Below are positions 26,692-35,277 of a stretch of DNA of 64,000 nucleotides, one piece after another. The notes below the pieces were generated by a model. It was given only the letters and a program-made list of their open reading frames with translations. It was not told the DNA's origin and did not search any database. Made by a program: the position numbers and the translations under genes. This DNA is from Martinezella lusitana (GTDB lineage: Bacteria > Pseudomonadota > Alphaproteobacteria > Rhizobiales > Rhizobiaceae), in the NCBI RefSeq assembly GCF_900094565.1, contig NZ_FMAF01000005.1, forward strand, positions 1 to 64,000, written 5' to 3'. Within the stretch, counting starts at the first letter, position 1, and each line of letters begins with the position of its first letter.

Positions 26692-28004
26692 ATGACGACC
26701 TGTTTGCACCGCAGATACCGGAGGAGGTCGCCAACAAGCGACCGCTTGCCGATCGTCTGCGGCCGCAAACGCTGGCCGAAGTCACCGGCCAGCCGCATCT
26801 GACGGGCGAAGACGGCGTTCTGCGCCGGATGATCGAGGCGGGGTCGCTCGGCTCCATGATCTTCTGGGGCCCTCCCGGCACTGGCAAGACGACGGTCGCA
26901 AGGCTGCTTTCAGGCGAGGCCGGTCTTGCCTTCGAGCAGATCTCGGCGATCTTCTCCGGCGTCGCGGATCTGAAGAAGGTGTTCGAGGCCGCGCGGCTGC
27001 GCCGCATGGCTGGCCGCCAGACCCTGCTCTTCGTCGACGAGATCCATCGCTTCAATCGTGCGCAGCAGGATAGTTTCCTGCCCGTCATGGAAGACGGCAC
27101 GGTCATTCTGGTCGGCGCCACGACGGAGAACCCATCCTTCGAGCTCAATGCCGCTCTTCTCTCCCGCGCCCGCGTCCTGACATTCCGCTCGCATGACGAG
27201 GAAAGCCTGGAAGAGTTATTGCGCCGGGCCGAGGCCGTGGAAGGCAAGCCGTTGCCGTTGACTGAAGATGCCCGCGCCAGCCTGATCGGCATGGCTGATG
27301 GCGACGGCCGCTCTGTGCTGACGCTTGCCGAGGAGGTCTGGCGCGCCGCGCGCAAGGACGAGCTTTTCGATCCCGATATGCTTGTCAAGATCGTGCAACG
27401 CCGGGCTCCGGTCTACGACAAGGCGCAGGACGGGCACTACAATCTCATTTCGGCCCTGCATAAATCCGTGCGCGGCTCCGATCCCGATGCGGCGCTTTAC
27501 TATCTCGCCCGCATGTTCGATGCCGGCGAAGACCCGCTCTATCTCGGCCGCCGGCTGGTGCGTATGGCGGTCGAGGATATCGGGCTTGCCGATCCGCAAG
27601 CGTTGGTGATCTGCAACGCCGCCAAGGATGCCTATGACTATCTGGGGTCACCGGAGGGTGAGTTAGCGCTGGCGCAGGCCTGCGTCTATCTCGCCACCGC
27701 TCCGAAATCGAATGCGGTCTACACCGCCTTCAAGGCTGCCACGCAGGCAGCCAAGCAGAACGGCTCGCTGCTGCCCCCCAAGCATATCCTCAACGCGCCG
27801 ACGAAACTGATGCGCACCGAGGGATATGGCGACGGCTATCATTATGATCACGACGAGCCGGATGCCTTTTCAGGCCAGAACTACTTTCCGGAGAAGATGG
27901 GCCGCCAGACCTTCTACGATCCGCCCGAACGCGGTTTCGAGCGCGAAATCCGCAAGCGGCTGGACTGGTGGGCGAAGCTTCGCAAAGAGCGCGGCGAGCG
28001 CTAG
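26688..28004 (+). CDS. rarA: Replication-associated recombination protein A (RarA/MgsA)
   Basis: A 438-residue AAA+ ATPase of the clamp-loader type that acts at stalled replication forks. Walker A is GPPGTGKTTVARLL and Walker B is LFVDEIHRFN. The sensor region (GATTENPSFELNAALLSRARV) and the C-terminal tetramerisation domain (DGYHYDHDEPDAFSGQNYFP) are intact. It starts with ATGA overlapping the protease stop, an unusual but clear co-transcribed pairing. Confidence 0.96.
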   Translation: MNDDLFAPQIPEEVANKRPLADRLRPQTLAEVTGQPHLTGEDGVLRRMIEAGSLGSMIFWGPPGTGKTTVARLLSGEAGLAFEQISAIFSGVADLKKVFEAARLRRMAGRQTLLFVDEIHRFNRAQQDSFLPVMEDGTVILVGATTENPSFELNAALLSRARVLTFRSHDEESLEELLRRAEAVEGKPLPLTEDARASLIGMADGDGRSVLTLAEEVWRAARKDELFDPDMLVKIVQRRAPVYDKAQDGHYNLISALHKSVRGSDPDAALYYLARMFDAGEDPLYLGRRLVRMAVEDIGLADPQALVICNAAKDAYDYLGSPEGELALAQACVYLATAPKSNAVYTAFKAATQAAKQNGSLLPPKHILNAPTKLMRTEGYGDGYHYDHDEPDAFSGQNYFPEKMGRQTFYDPPERGFEREIRKRLDWWAKLRKERGER

Positions 28005-28007
28005 ATT

Positions 28008-28337
28008 TCACCGGCCGGTGACGTCCTGCTGTGCCTTCTGGATACGCGGAGCAGCCGTTTTGTCGACCATCTTCACGCTCGATTCCGCCAGGCTTTTGTG
28101 GCCCTCCATGTCGACGACGAGATGCCAATGACCGGCTTCGGGAATGGTCAGCCGGATCGGCGATTTCTTGGCGACACCGCCGATGAACTGATGCTTGAGG
28201 GTTTCCATGAAGCGCTCGAAATTCGAGCTGTTCATCAGCCGCACGTTGGCGATGGCTGATAGTGTGATCTCGATCACCGTTCCGGCGCGTTGTTCCTTGA
28301 GATCGTAGTGGCTGTAGCGGAAGGCAGGCTTTGACAT
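28008..28337 (-). CDS. DUF1883 domain protein
   Basis: A 109-residue soluble protein. NVRLMNSSNFERF, the following GG and IRLTIPEAGHWHLVVDMEG match the DUF1883 pattern, whose function is unknown. The start at 28337 (MSKPAFRYSHYDL) is preferred to the one eight codons upstream. It ends only 3 bp from the convergent rarA stop, with no terminator visible between them. Confidence 0.75.
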   Translation of the reverse strand: MSKPAFRYSHYDLKEQRAGTVIEITLSAIANVRLMNSSNFERFMETLKHQFIGGVAKKSPIRLTIPEAGHWHLVVDMEGHKSLAESSVKMVDKTAAPRIQKAQQDVTGR

Positions 28338-28446
28338 TTGCGTTTCTATTCTCTGGAACACCCGGCCAGAAATCCTACCCGAAGCCGGGTTAAGGAAACG
28401 TTGGGCCGGGTGTGCAGCTATCGAAGCCTGCGCTCAAGGGCAGGGC

Positions 28447-28716
28447 CTAATGAAGATTGGAAGAGGCGGCCGGGAAGCCATCCAGGTCGAGTACAACGCC
28501 TTCGGGCGCGTGGCAGATGTCCGCCGGGTTATGGTTGCACTCTTCCGCTGCGAAATGCAGGGCGGCAGCCTCGTTGCGGAATAGGCCGCCGACGAGGCCC
28601 TGCCGGTCCTGAACAATCCAGCTGCCGCGACGGTCACGGCCGACGATGAAGCGGGCCGGAGCCGGCAAGAGGGAGCTGTGAGCCGAGCGGCGTTGGATAT
28701 GCTGTGCGTTTGCCAT
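28447..28716 (-). CDS. Small conserved-looking hypothetical protein
   Basis: An 89-residue protein that I do not recognise. The core FIVGRDRRGSWIVQDRQG, then GGLFRNEAAALHFAAEE, resembles the short beta-beta-alpha DUF2188 type (a tryptophan strand followed by an EA-rich helix). The ATG at 28716 has a good GAGGAAA ribosome-binding site. A longer frame upstream is rejected. It may be co-transcribed with the small membrane protein just upstream. Confidence 0.6.
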   Translation of the reverse strand: MANAQHIQRRSAHSSLLPAPARFIVGRDRRGSWIVQDRQGLVGGLFRNEAAALHFAAEECNHNPADICHAPEGVVLDLDGFPAASSNLH

Positions 28717-28748
28717 GTGATTTTCCTCGTGGATCTCTTCGATTACAC

Positions 28749-28943
28749 TCAATGCCCGGCCCAATGCAGCAGCATCTGGAGGACGCCGGCGATGAGAAAG
28801 ACAAGTCCGAGGCGCGGAGCGACGGCGTGAAGGCCGTCCAGCAACGCTTGTGAAGAGATGCGCCACCCGCTGGCTGCTAGGGTCGCAGCACGAGGGCGTT
28901 GGAGGGGATCGGCGGGTACGCCGGCATGCATAAAGCGTGACAT
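28749..28943 (-). CDS. Possible small membrane protein
   Basis: A 64-residue open frame with one C-terminal hydrophobic helix (LGLVFLIAGVLQMLLHWAG). The start at 28943 has AAGGAA 5-6 bp upstream. The ATG one codon earlier is too close to that site. It ends 32 bp before the next small gene on the same strand. There is no family recognition; support comes from the ribosome-binding site and position only. Confidence 0.4.
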   Translation of the reverse strand: MSRFMHAGVPADPLQRPRAATLAASGWRISSQALLDGLHAVAPRLGLVFLIAGVLQMLLHWAGH

Positions 28944-29088
28944 CATAGTTCCTTTCCAGTGTCACCGGCACCTCTGGTCTGCTAAGACCGCTTCAGGTGC
29001 CACGCTGTTGAATCTATGAGTGAGCCGCTAGGATTTCCATTTGTCCGAAATGGCAAAAATATAAAAATCTCATAGGGATGGAGCGGTT

Positions 29089-30030
29089 TTACAATCCCAG
29101 CCGGAGGGCATGGCGGGACGCAAGCCGGCCGCTGCCGTCGAGCTGAAGCGGCGCGACGGCGGCCTGGATCGCCGCCGCGGTTTGACTTTCGACGGAGACC
29201 AGCGGCAGGCGTACGTCCGGTTCGAAATCTCTCATGAGTGACAAGGCGTGCTTGACCGTTGCGGGCTCCCTCTCCTGTCTCAGCGCGTTGAACAGCGGCC
29301 GCAAGCGATCATCGATTGATCGGGCGGCGGCCAGGTGGCCGCAGGCTGCTGAATGCTGCATGGAACGGAAGAGCCGGGGTACGATATTGGCGGCGTTGGA
29401 AAAACAGCCATGACCGCCCGCAATCGTAAAGGCGAGCGCGCTTGTGTCGCTGGATGTGTAGAAACCGAACCATTCCGGCAGCAGGGGACGCCAAAGATCC
29501 AGGCGCGTGATATCGCCGCTGCCATCAGCAATCCCTATGATGCCAGGAATTTCGGCCAACCGGGCGATCGTCGTCGGAGCGAGATCGATTGCGGTATGGG
29601 ACGGCTGGTTATGGATGATAAGCGGCAGGTCGGTGCGCGCCGCAACCTGCTCGAAGTGGTGAAGGACACCCTTCTGCGTCGGCTTCGAATAGTAGGGCAC
29701 CGTCACGAGTGCGGCGCCGGCGCCGAGCCGTTGCGCCTGCAGCGTCTCTTCCACGGTCGTCGCCGTGTCATTCGTGCCCGTCGCAACGATGACGGGCGTC
29801 CTAGCCTCTGAAAGCTCGACGCAGGTTTCTATGATGCGCACCCGTTCGGCATCGGTCAGCGTCGGCCCTTCGCCCGTCAGCGAGCAGGCGAGCAGCCCAT
29901 CTACGCCGCTCAGCAATTGCCATTCGACATGTGCCGTCAGATTGACGGTATCGAGCGTACCGTCGCGAAATGGTGTTGCGAGAGCGGTGATCGCACCGCC
30001 GATGCGCCTCTGCAAGCTCGGCCTGCCCAT
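29089..30030 (-). CDS. DapA/NanA-family protein lacking the Schiff-base lysine
   Basis: A 313-residue TIM-barrel protein of the dihydrodipicolinate synthase/N-acetylneuraminate lyase family. The fold is clear from GGAITALATPFRDGTLD, SLTGEGPTLTDAER and PYYSKPTQKGVLHHF. However, the strand that normally reads GIKxxxGD reads GIADGSGD, with Ala (codon at 29527-29529) for the catalytic Lys. The YNVPxRTG segment is HNQPSHTA, so the catalytic Tyr and substrate Arg are also changed. Aldolase chemistry is therefore doubtful. The 75-residue membrane-tail protein gene lies 12 bp upstream in the same direction. Confidence 0.85.
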   Translation of the reverse strand: MGRPSLQRRIGGAITALATPFRDGTLDTVNLTAHVEWQLLSGVDGLLACSLTGEGPTLTDAERVRIIETCVELSEARTPVIVATGTNDTATTVEETLQAQRLGAGAALVTVPYYSKPTQKGVLHHFEQVAARTDLPLIIHNQPSHTAIDLAPTTIARLAEIPGIIGIADGSGDITRLDLWRPLLPEWFGFYTSSDTSALAFTIAGGHGCFSNAANIVPRLFRSMQHSAACGHLAAARSIDDRLRPLFNALRQEREPATVKHALSLMRDFEPDVRLPLVSVESQTAAAIQAAVAPLQLDGSGRLASRHALRLGL

Positions 30031-30042
30031 GGTCGTGGCGCC

Positions 30043-30270
30043 TCAGAGATAGTGAAGCACGATGAAGAGCTCCAGGCCGCCGAGCAGCAGCCCGAAGGCG
30101 AACATCGCCTGAAAGGTGCGCTTCTCGCGAACCTGGCGATTACGAAGCCGGCGTCCGGGCTGGGGCTTTGCTGTTGAAGCTGACGGAGCGACGCGATGGT
30201 GTCTCTCGTCGCTGTCGTGAACGAGAACGCGGATGGATTCCGTCAGGCTGGGTGCGTGCGTGTCGAGCAT
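30043..30270 (-). CDS. Small hypothetical protein with C-terminal membrane helix
   Basis: A 75-residue protein: a polar, basic N-terminal half and one C-terminal helix (QAMFAFGLLLGGLELFIVL), so possibly tail-anchored. The start MLDTHAPSLTESI at 30270 is chosen because GGAGG lies 8 bp upstream. Longer starts at 30285 and 30327 are possible. It ends 12 bp before the DapA-like gene, probably in one operon. Confidence 0.5.
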   Translation of the reverse strand: MLDTHAPSLTESIRVLVHDSDERHHRVAPSASTAKPQPGRRLRNRQVREKRTFQAMFAFGLLLGGLELFIVLHYL

Positions 30271-30448
30271 GGCATAGGCCTCCATATTTCGACGCAAGCA
30301 TAGTGCCGGGCAGCATAGGAAATCCATTCGCGGCGGGAGGCGAAGAAGTAAGGGAGATATAAAGAGCCGCGTTGCCGGGGCCTCAGCGGATATCGCGAAA
30401 CTCTGTATCCGTTGAGGAATACGGCCGGCGAGACCCGCCGGCGAACCG

Positions 30449-31465
30449 CTATCCGGCCGCCTGCAGGTTCTTTCGGTCCAGCTGCGTCACCAATGCAAGG
30501 ATCGTTGCTGAAGTCGGCGTCGGCACGCCCGTCAGCTTGCCGAGCGTGACGACGACGCCGACGAGGGGTGTGATTTCCAGTGCCTTGCCGGCAAGCAGAT
30601 CCTGCAGCATCGAGGTGCGCACAGGCCCGATCTGGCGCGAACGCTCGAGACGTTCTTCGACCGATATCGCTATGCGCGATCCCAAAGCCCCGGCAACGGC
30701 CTTCACCTCGCTCATCACCTGGCCGACCATCGCGGAAAGAGCGGGATCGTCCATAATGTCGGACATCAACCCCCGCGTCAGCGCGCTGATCGGATTGAAG
30801 GCGGCGTTGCCCATCAGCTTACTCCAGATGTCGTCGCGAATGCGCGCCGAAATGGAGATGTTGATACCCGCCTTCTGCAGCAGCGCTGCGATGGCCTCTA
30901 AGTCCGCGGTCGTCTCGCCGGACGGTTCTCCGAGAATGAAGTGGCCGTTATTGCTGAGCTTGATCTCGCCGGGGCTGATGACCTCAGCGCCCTGATAGGC
31001 AACGCAGCCGATAACGCGCTCGGGGCCGATCAGCCGCCAGAGATCGCCGTTCGGATCCAGTTCCTCCATCTGGTGCTCGGCATGGCCGCTCTGTCGGTCC
31101 CGGTGAAAATACCACCACGGCACGCCGTTCAGGATCATCACGATGCGCGTGCCGGCACGCAGGAGCTTGGCGATGCCGGGAGCTGCCGCGCCGAGCTGGT
31201 GCCCCTTAAGCCCGGTGATGACGAGATCCTGCGGCGGCAGATCGCCCGCATCGTCGGTAGCCGTCATCCGGGCGACGAGGGGGCGATCCGCATCGGCCTC
31301 CCAAAGGCGTATGCCGCCAGCGCGAATGCCGTCCAGATGTGCTCCGCGCGCGATAACGGAGATGTGTACCTGCTCCTCTTGTGAGGAGGCCAGCTTTGCC
31401 GCAATAGCACCGCCAAGCGCGCCCGCGCCATAGATGCAGATGGTCTTGGGAGGGGAGGAAATCAT
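30449..31465 (-). CDS. 2-dehydropantoate 2-reductase family protein (PanE-like)
   Basis: A 338-residue NADP-dependent reductase of the ketopantoate reductase family, which makes pantoate for coenzyme A synthesis. The dinucleotide motif ICIYGAGALGGAIA is at the N-terminus, with the family residues in TGLKGHQ, MGNAAFNPISALT and ITPLVG. Several paralogues of unknown substrate exist in rhizobia, so panE itself is not certain. The start at 31465 removes a poorly supported 15-residue extension. Confidence 0.85.
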   Translation of the reverse strand: MISSPPKTICIYGAGALGGAIAAKLASSQEEQVHISVIARGAHLDGIRAGGIRLWEADADRPLVARMTATDDAGDLPPQDLVITGLKGHQLGAAAPGIAKLLRAGTRIVMILNGVPWWYFHRDRQSGHAEHQMEELDPNGDLWRLIGPERVIGCVAYQGAEVISPGEIKLSNNGHFILGEPSGETTADLEAIAALLQKAGINISISARIRDDIWSKLMGNAAFNPISALTRGLMSDIMDDPALSAMVGQVMSEVKAVAGALGSRIAISVEERLERSRQIGPVRTSMLQDLLAGKALEITPLVGVVVTLGKLTGVPTPTSATILALVTQLDRKNLQAAG

Positions 31466-31702
31466 GGCGTAGTGCTCCGAGTCGATCACGGTTGCTGCAA
31501 GGTAGGTCATATCAGCGATTTGGCGAATGGTTTATTAGTTCAGGCGCAATTGGAATTGAAATTCGTCGGGCCTTCATTCACATTACAGCCTTGTGGAAAT
31601 TTCACCATTTCTTTGAACGGCTTGCTCGAGCTTGACTGAAACCAATCCGGCAAGGGACCACAGTTTCGGCTTGTCCCGCCAGTATTGGCTGATGCGGATT
31701 TC

Positions 31703-33628
31703 ATGAACACAAATATGTTTTCGCTGCATACATTTGGTGGTTTGAAGCTTCTGGACAGTGATGGCCGCGAGATCGCGTTTCCTGAGAAGGGCCTGTTGAT
31801 TCTGGCCTATCTGATGGTGGGGCCGGCGGAGCGCGCGCCGCGCAGCGCAATAGCCGAGCTTTTGTGGGGGCAGGACGATAACGGCAATGCCAAGGTCAAT
31901 CTGCGCAAGCTGGTTTCGAGAATAAGAAGCCGCCAGGGCGAGCTGGGCAGGGCGTTTCTCCGGTTCAGCGAAACCGCCATCGAGCTTGAGCCGCCGCGAC
32001 TGGCTTCCGATATTTCGCTTCTGGACGCTGATCGGGCCGATCCGGTTTTTACAAAGCTGAAACTGCTGTTGGAAACGCTCGAAGCGGAGTTCCTAGGCGG
32101 GATCAATTGCCAGAGCCCGATCTTCTTCCATTGGCGTGAGGCGCAGACGCATCGCCACGCGCAGGTGCTGAAGGAAACTTTGATGGTGGCCGCCGCACAG
32201 GCCAGCACGAAGGACGAGATCGCTCTGGTGAAAGAGGCCGCACTCCTGGTTTTTGGTGCCGATCCGGAGGATCCGGATATCCGGCGCATTCTGCTGCGGA
32301 TATTCGACGCGGCCGGGGAGGTCGAGCACTTCAGGCGCATTTTCGAACGACGCGGCGCGCTGCTGGCGTCATTTTCGCGGTCGGAGGATAAGTCACCCAC
32401 CCATGGTCAAAGTGCCGCCGGCTCGGCGGAAGGATCTGTGGATGCCGGGCAGAAGATAGGGATACCGCTGCGGATATTGCGTCCCTCCGACACACAAACC
32501 AGCGCTTATGACGCGTCGTCCCTCATGGACGACATCACCATAGGCTTCTGCGCGCTGAATAGCCTGGAGGCGAATGATCGCTGCACCGCTATCCGGATTG
32601 GCCGGCGAGACGAGGATGCGGCCTCCGGTCAGCAAGACCGGTCTTATGTTCTGCACATGCGTCTAAGCACGCAGAACCACAACACCCTGCTATTTTCACA
32701 GCTTGTCGAAACTGCCAGCAACGAGATCGTCTGGGCGGACCGCCTCAGCCTTGAGCAATCTCCCCACGAACAACAGAGGCAGAAGATCGCGCGTCATATC
32801 GTGTTGTCGCTGACGGGGCAGATCGAACGTCGGGAAATGATGCGGGCTCATTTCGACAGAAGTCCAGCGGCCTATCAACGCTATCTCTCCGGTCGACGCT
32901 ACCTTGGTCGCTTGTCGCTGCCGAATCTGCAGAAGGCGCGAGCGGAGCTCGAGGCTGCATTGCGGAGTGGCGATCGTTTCGCCCCTGCCTTGAGCTCCAT
33001 CGCCCGCACCTATTCCAGGCAATGGTTGTTGACCTCGGGCGGGGATGCAGCCCTGCTGAAGGAGGCTGAAGGCTATGCCATGCGGGCGATTGCGGCGCGG
33101 CGCGACATCGCGGACGGCTATCGCGAGTTCGGCGTTGCGAAAACCTTCCAGGGCGCGAGTGACGAAAGCCTCGAAGCGCTGGAATTGGCCGAGGCCTTGA
33201 ACCCGAACCATGCCGGCATCATTGCCGACCAGGCGGAGGCGCTGATCTATTCGTCACGGCCGGATCTGGCCCTGCAAAAGATCGAAACTGCCATTGCGCT
33301 TCATCCGCTGAGCCCCGATTCCTATTTCTGGATCGCCTCGGCGGCCAGCTATATGCTCGGCAGCTTCGAGGCCGCCCTGGGCTATATCGACCGGATGGCG
33401 GATGCCCGCCTGGCGGACAGGATTTCGGCAGCGAGCTGGGCGATGCTCGGTGATAAGGAAAGGGCGGGTTTCTTCGTTCGGCGCGTTCATGACGCCAATC
33501 CCGGCTTCGATATCGACAAATGGCTTTCCGTGGTGCCGTTCAAGGAGCAATGGCAACACGACATCTATCGCGAGGGGCTGCGCAGAGCGGGCTTCTGGAA
33601 GAGCAGTTCAAATCCGGCCGGGGCGTAG
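31703..33628 (+). CDS. SARP-like winged-helix regulator with C-terminal TPR region
   Basis: A 641-residue cytosolic protein. Residues about 5-95 form an OmpR/SARP-type winged helix (FSLHTFGGLKLLDSDGREI, then the AYLMVGPAERAPRSAIAELLWG and VNLRKLVSRIRS helices). A helical BTAD-like domain follows. From about residue 390 there are TPR-like repeats (AYQRYLSGRRYLGR, ALNPNHAGIIADQAEAL, AIALHPLSPDSYFWIA). The family usually activates transcription. The ATG at 31703 is chosen, and an upstream TTG is possible. It lies 200 bp before the stator-like operon on the same strand and is a candidate regulator of it. Confidence 0.8.
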   Translation: MNTNMFSLHTFGGLKLLDSDGREIAFPEKGLLILAYLMVGPAERAPRSAIAELLWGQDDNGNAKVNLRKLVSRIRSRQGELGRAFLRFSETAIELEPPRLASDISLLDADRADPVFTKLKLLLETLEAEFLGGINCQSPIFFHWREAQTHRHAQVLKETLMVAAAQASTKDEIALVKEAALLVFGADPEDPDIRRILLRIFDAAGEVEHFRRIFERRGALLASFSRSEDKSPTHGQSAAGSAEGSVDAGQKIGIPLRILRPSDTQTSAYDASSLMDDITIGFCALNSLEANDRCTAIRIGRRDEDAASGQQDRSYVLHMRLSTQNHNTLLFSQLVETASNEIVWADRLSLEQSPHEQQRQKIARHIVLSLTGQIERREMMRAHFDRSPAAYQRYLSGRRYLGRLSLPNLQKARAELEAALRSGDRFAPALSSIARTYSRQWLLTSGGDAALLKEAEGYAMRAIAARRDIADGYREFGVAKTFQGASDESLEALELAEALNPNHAGIIADQAEALIYSSRPDLALQKIETAIALHPLSPDSYFWIASAASYMLGSFEAALGYIDRMADARLADRISAASWAMLGDKERAGFFVRRVHDANPGFDIDKWLSVVPFKEQWQHDIYREGLRRAGFWKSSSNPAGA

Positions 33629-33828
33629 TTCTTAAGGATACGCTGCCGTTCGAACCGCCAAGTCTGGTGCGGCCGGAACGGGCGTTTTCCGCTCACTGTT
33701 CCATCGGGCTAGTCTTTACCACAATCGCATCCTAACCTTGGCTAGATCGCTATGGACCGGGAACAACCGGTGCGGTATCGATCTATCGTTTGTCCTTTCT
33801 AAGTTGATGAATTCGCCGGGGAAGATCA

Positions 33829-35277
33829 TTGCGTTTCGAAGCCTTAAACCGCCTTTGGGAAAGCGTTCGGGAGACCAGCCATGATTTCCGGGCCTCGACG
33901 GACGTCTTTCCCGTCGTCGATATCGACAAGCTCGGATCGACTCTCGACTTGAAAGAGAAAGGTGCCGCGGCGGGACGGTTGAACCGGCCAGGATCTGGCG
34001 CGCAATCATTCGACGAGACGGAGCAGCGGATCGTCACCTGGGTCGAAGCCGAGAAGAAGAGCTCCTATCAGGTCCTCGAGGATCAGCTCCAGACCTTCGA
34101 CAGCCGCCTGCGAAATCTCGATTTCGAAGGACAGTTCGGGCTAATCCGCCAGGCGAACGCCTCGAGCCTATCGGATTTCAAGGCGGAGGTGGCAAGCGGC
34201 GTCGACGAGCTGCACGGCCTGCGCCGCAATCTGAAGACCGCCGAGGACGAAATGGTGGATTTCAAGGCCAGGCACAGGCTGCAGCGCGCGGCAAAGGTCT
34301 CCAGCAAGGCCGCCTGGGGCTTCAAGGTCGCGCTCATCATCTTTCTCGTTCTCATTGAAATGGTGATGAACGGCAGTTTCCTCGCCAAGGGGAGCGAGCA
34401 GGGCGTCGTCGGCGGCGTGACGGAAGCGGCTGCCTTCGCGTTTCTCAACATCGGCACGGCGCTGATGTTCTCTTTCTTCTGCGTCCGCTTCCTCCTGCAT
34501 CGCTCCTATGCGCTGAAGCTGCTCGGCCTGCTCGGCCTCGTCGCCTATGTCGCCGTCGCCTTGGGGATCAACATCGCGCTGGCACATTACCGCGAGGTAT
34601 CGGCCACCATTTTGAGCGGCGCCGGCGCCGAGGTGATACAGCGCTTGAAGAAGGCGCCGCTGGGGCTGCAGGAGCTGAACTCCTGGATGCTTTTCGCCGT
34701 CGGCCTGATGTTCTCGCTCGTGGCTTTTATCGACGGCTGCTATCTCACCGATCCCTATCCGGGTTTTGCCGGCGTGCAGAAACGCCTCGATGCGGCGAGA
34801 GACAATTATATCGACCGCAAGCTGGATCTGATCGACGACCTTCGCGAGATCCGCGACGAGCACAACAGCAAGATCGAGGAAATCATCCGCGACCTCTCGC
34901 TGCGCCGGCAGGAGACGGCTGCCATCATCGCCCATCGCGGCAGAACCGCCGGCCTTTTCGCCGAACACCAGAACCATCTCGAACGCGCCGCCAATGTGCT
35001 GCTCACCAGCTATCGCGATGCCAACAGGGCGGCACGCACCGAGCCGGAACCGTCCTATTTCGCATCCGCCTACAAAATGGAACGGTTGACGTCGGTGCTG
35101 CGCACAGAAGAAGAATGGGACGACAAGGTGCTTGGCGCGCGCATCCAGAGCGCACAGGCCGAGCTGTCGGAGCAGATCAAGCAGATTGGCGACGAATTCG
35201 AAAGCGCCATCGAGAAGTATCACAAGCTCGACAATCTTTTCCCGGAGAGCACCCTTGGCGCGACGCAAGCGGCGTAG
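33829..35277 (+). CDS. Membrane coiled-coil protein of the stator-like operon (gene A)
   Basis: A 482-residue protein that I do not recognise. Residues 1-155 are soluble and helix-rich. Four hydrophobic segments follow (about 162-182, 197-223, 229-252, 285-306). The C-terminal 170 residues are charged and probably coiled coil (KLDLIDDLREIRDEHNSKIEEI, later AQAELSEQIKQIGDEFESAIEK). It begins with TTG at 33829, six bases after GGGGA. It overlaps gene B by 23 bp. It is a candidate scaffold or extra membrane subunit for the channel-like proteins downstream. Confidence 0.75.
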   Translation: MRFEALNRLWESVRETSHDFRASTDVFPVVDIDKLGSTLDLKEKGAAAGRLNRPGSGAQSFDETEQRIVTWVEAEKKSSYQVLEDQLQTFDSRLRNLDFEGQFGLIRQANASSLSDFKAEVASGVDELHGLRRNLKTAEDEMVDFKARHRLQRAAKVSSKAAWGFKVALIIFLVLIEMVMNGSFLAKGSEQGVVGGVTEAAAFAFLNIGTALMFSFFCVRFLLHRSYALKLLGLLGLVAYVAVALGINIALAHYREVSATILSGAGAEVIQRLKKAPLGLQELNSWMLFAVGLMFSLVAFIDGCYLTDPYPGFAGVQKRLDAARDNYIDRKLDLIDDLREIRDEHNSKIEEIIRDLSLRRQETAAIIAHRGRTAGLFAEHQNHLERAANVLLTSYRDANRAARTEPEPSYFASAYKMERLTSVLRTEEEWDDKVLGARIQSAQAELSEQIKQIGDEFESAIEKYHKLDNLFPESTLGATQAA

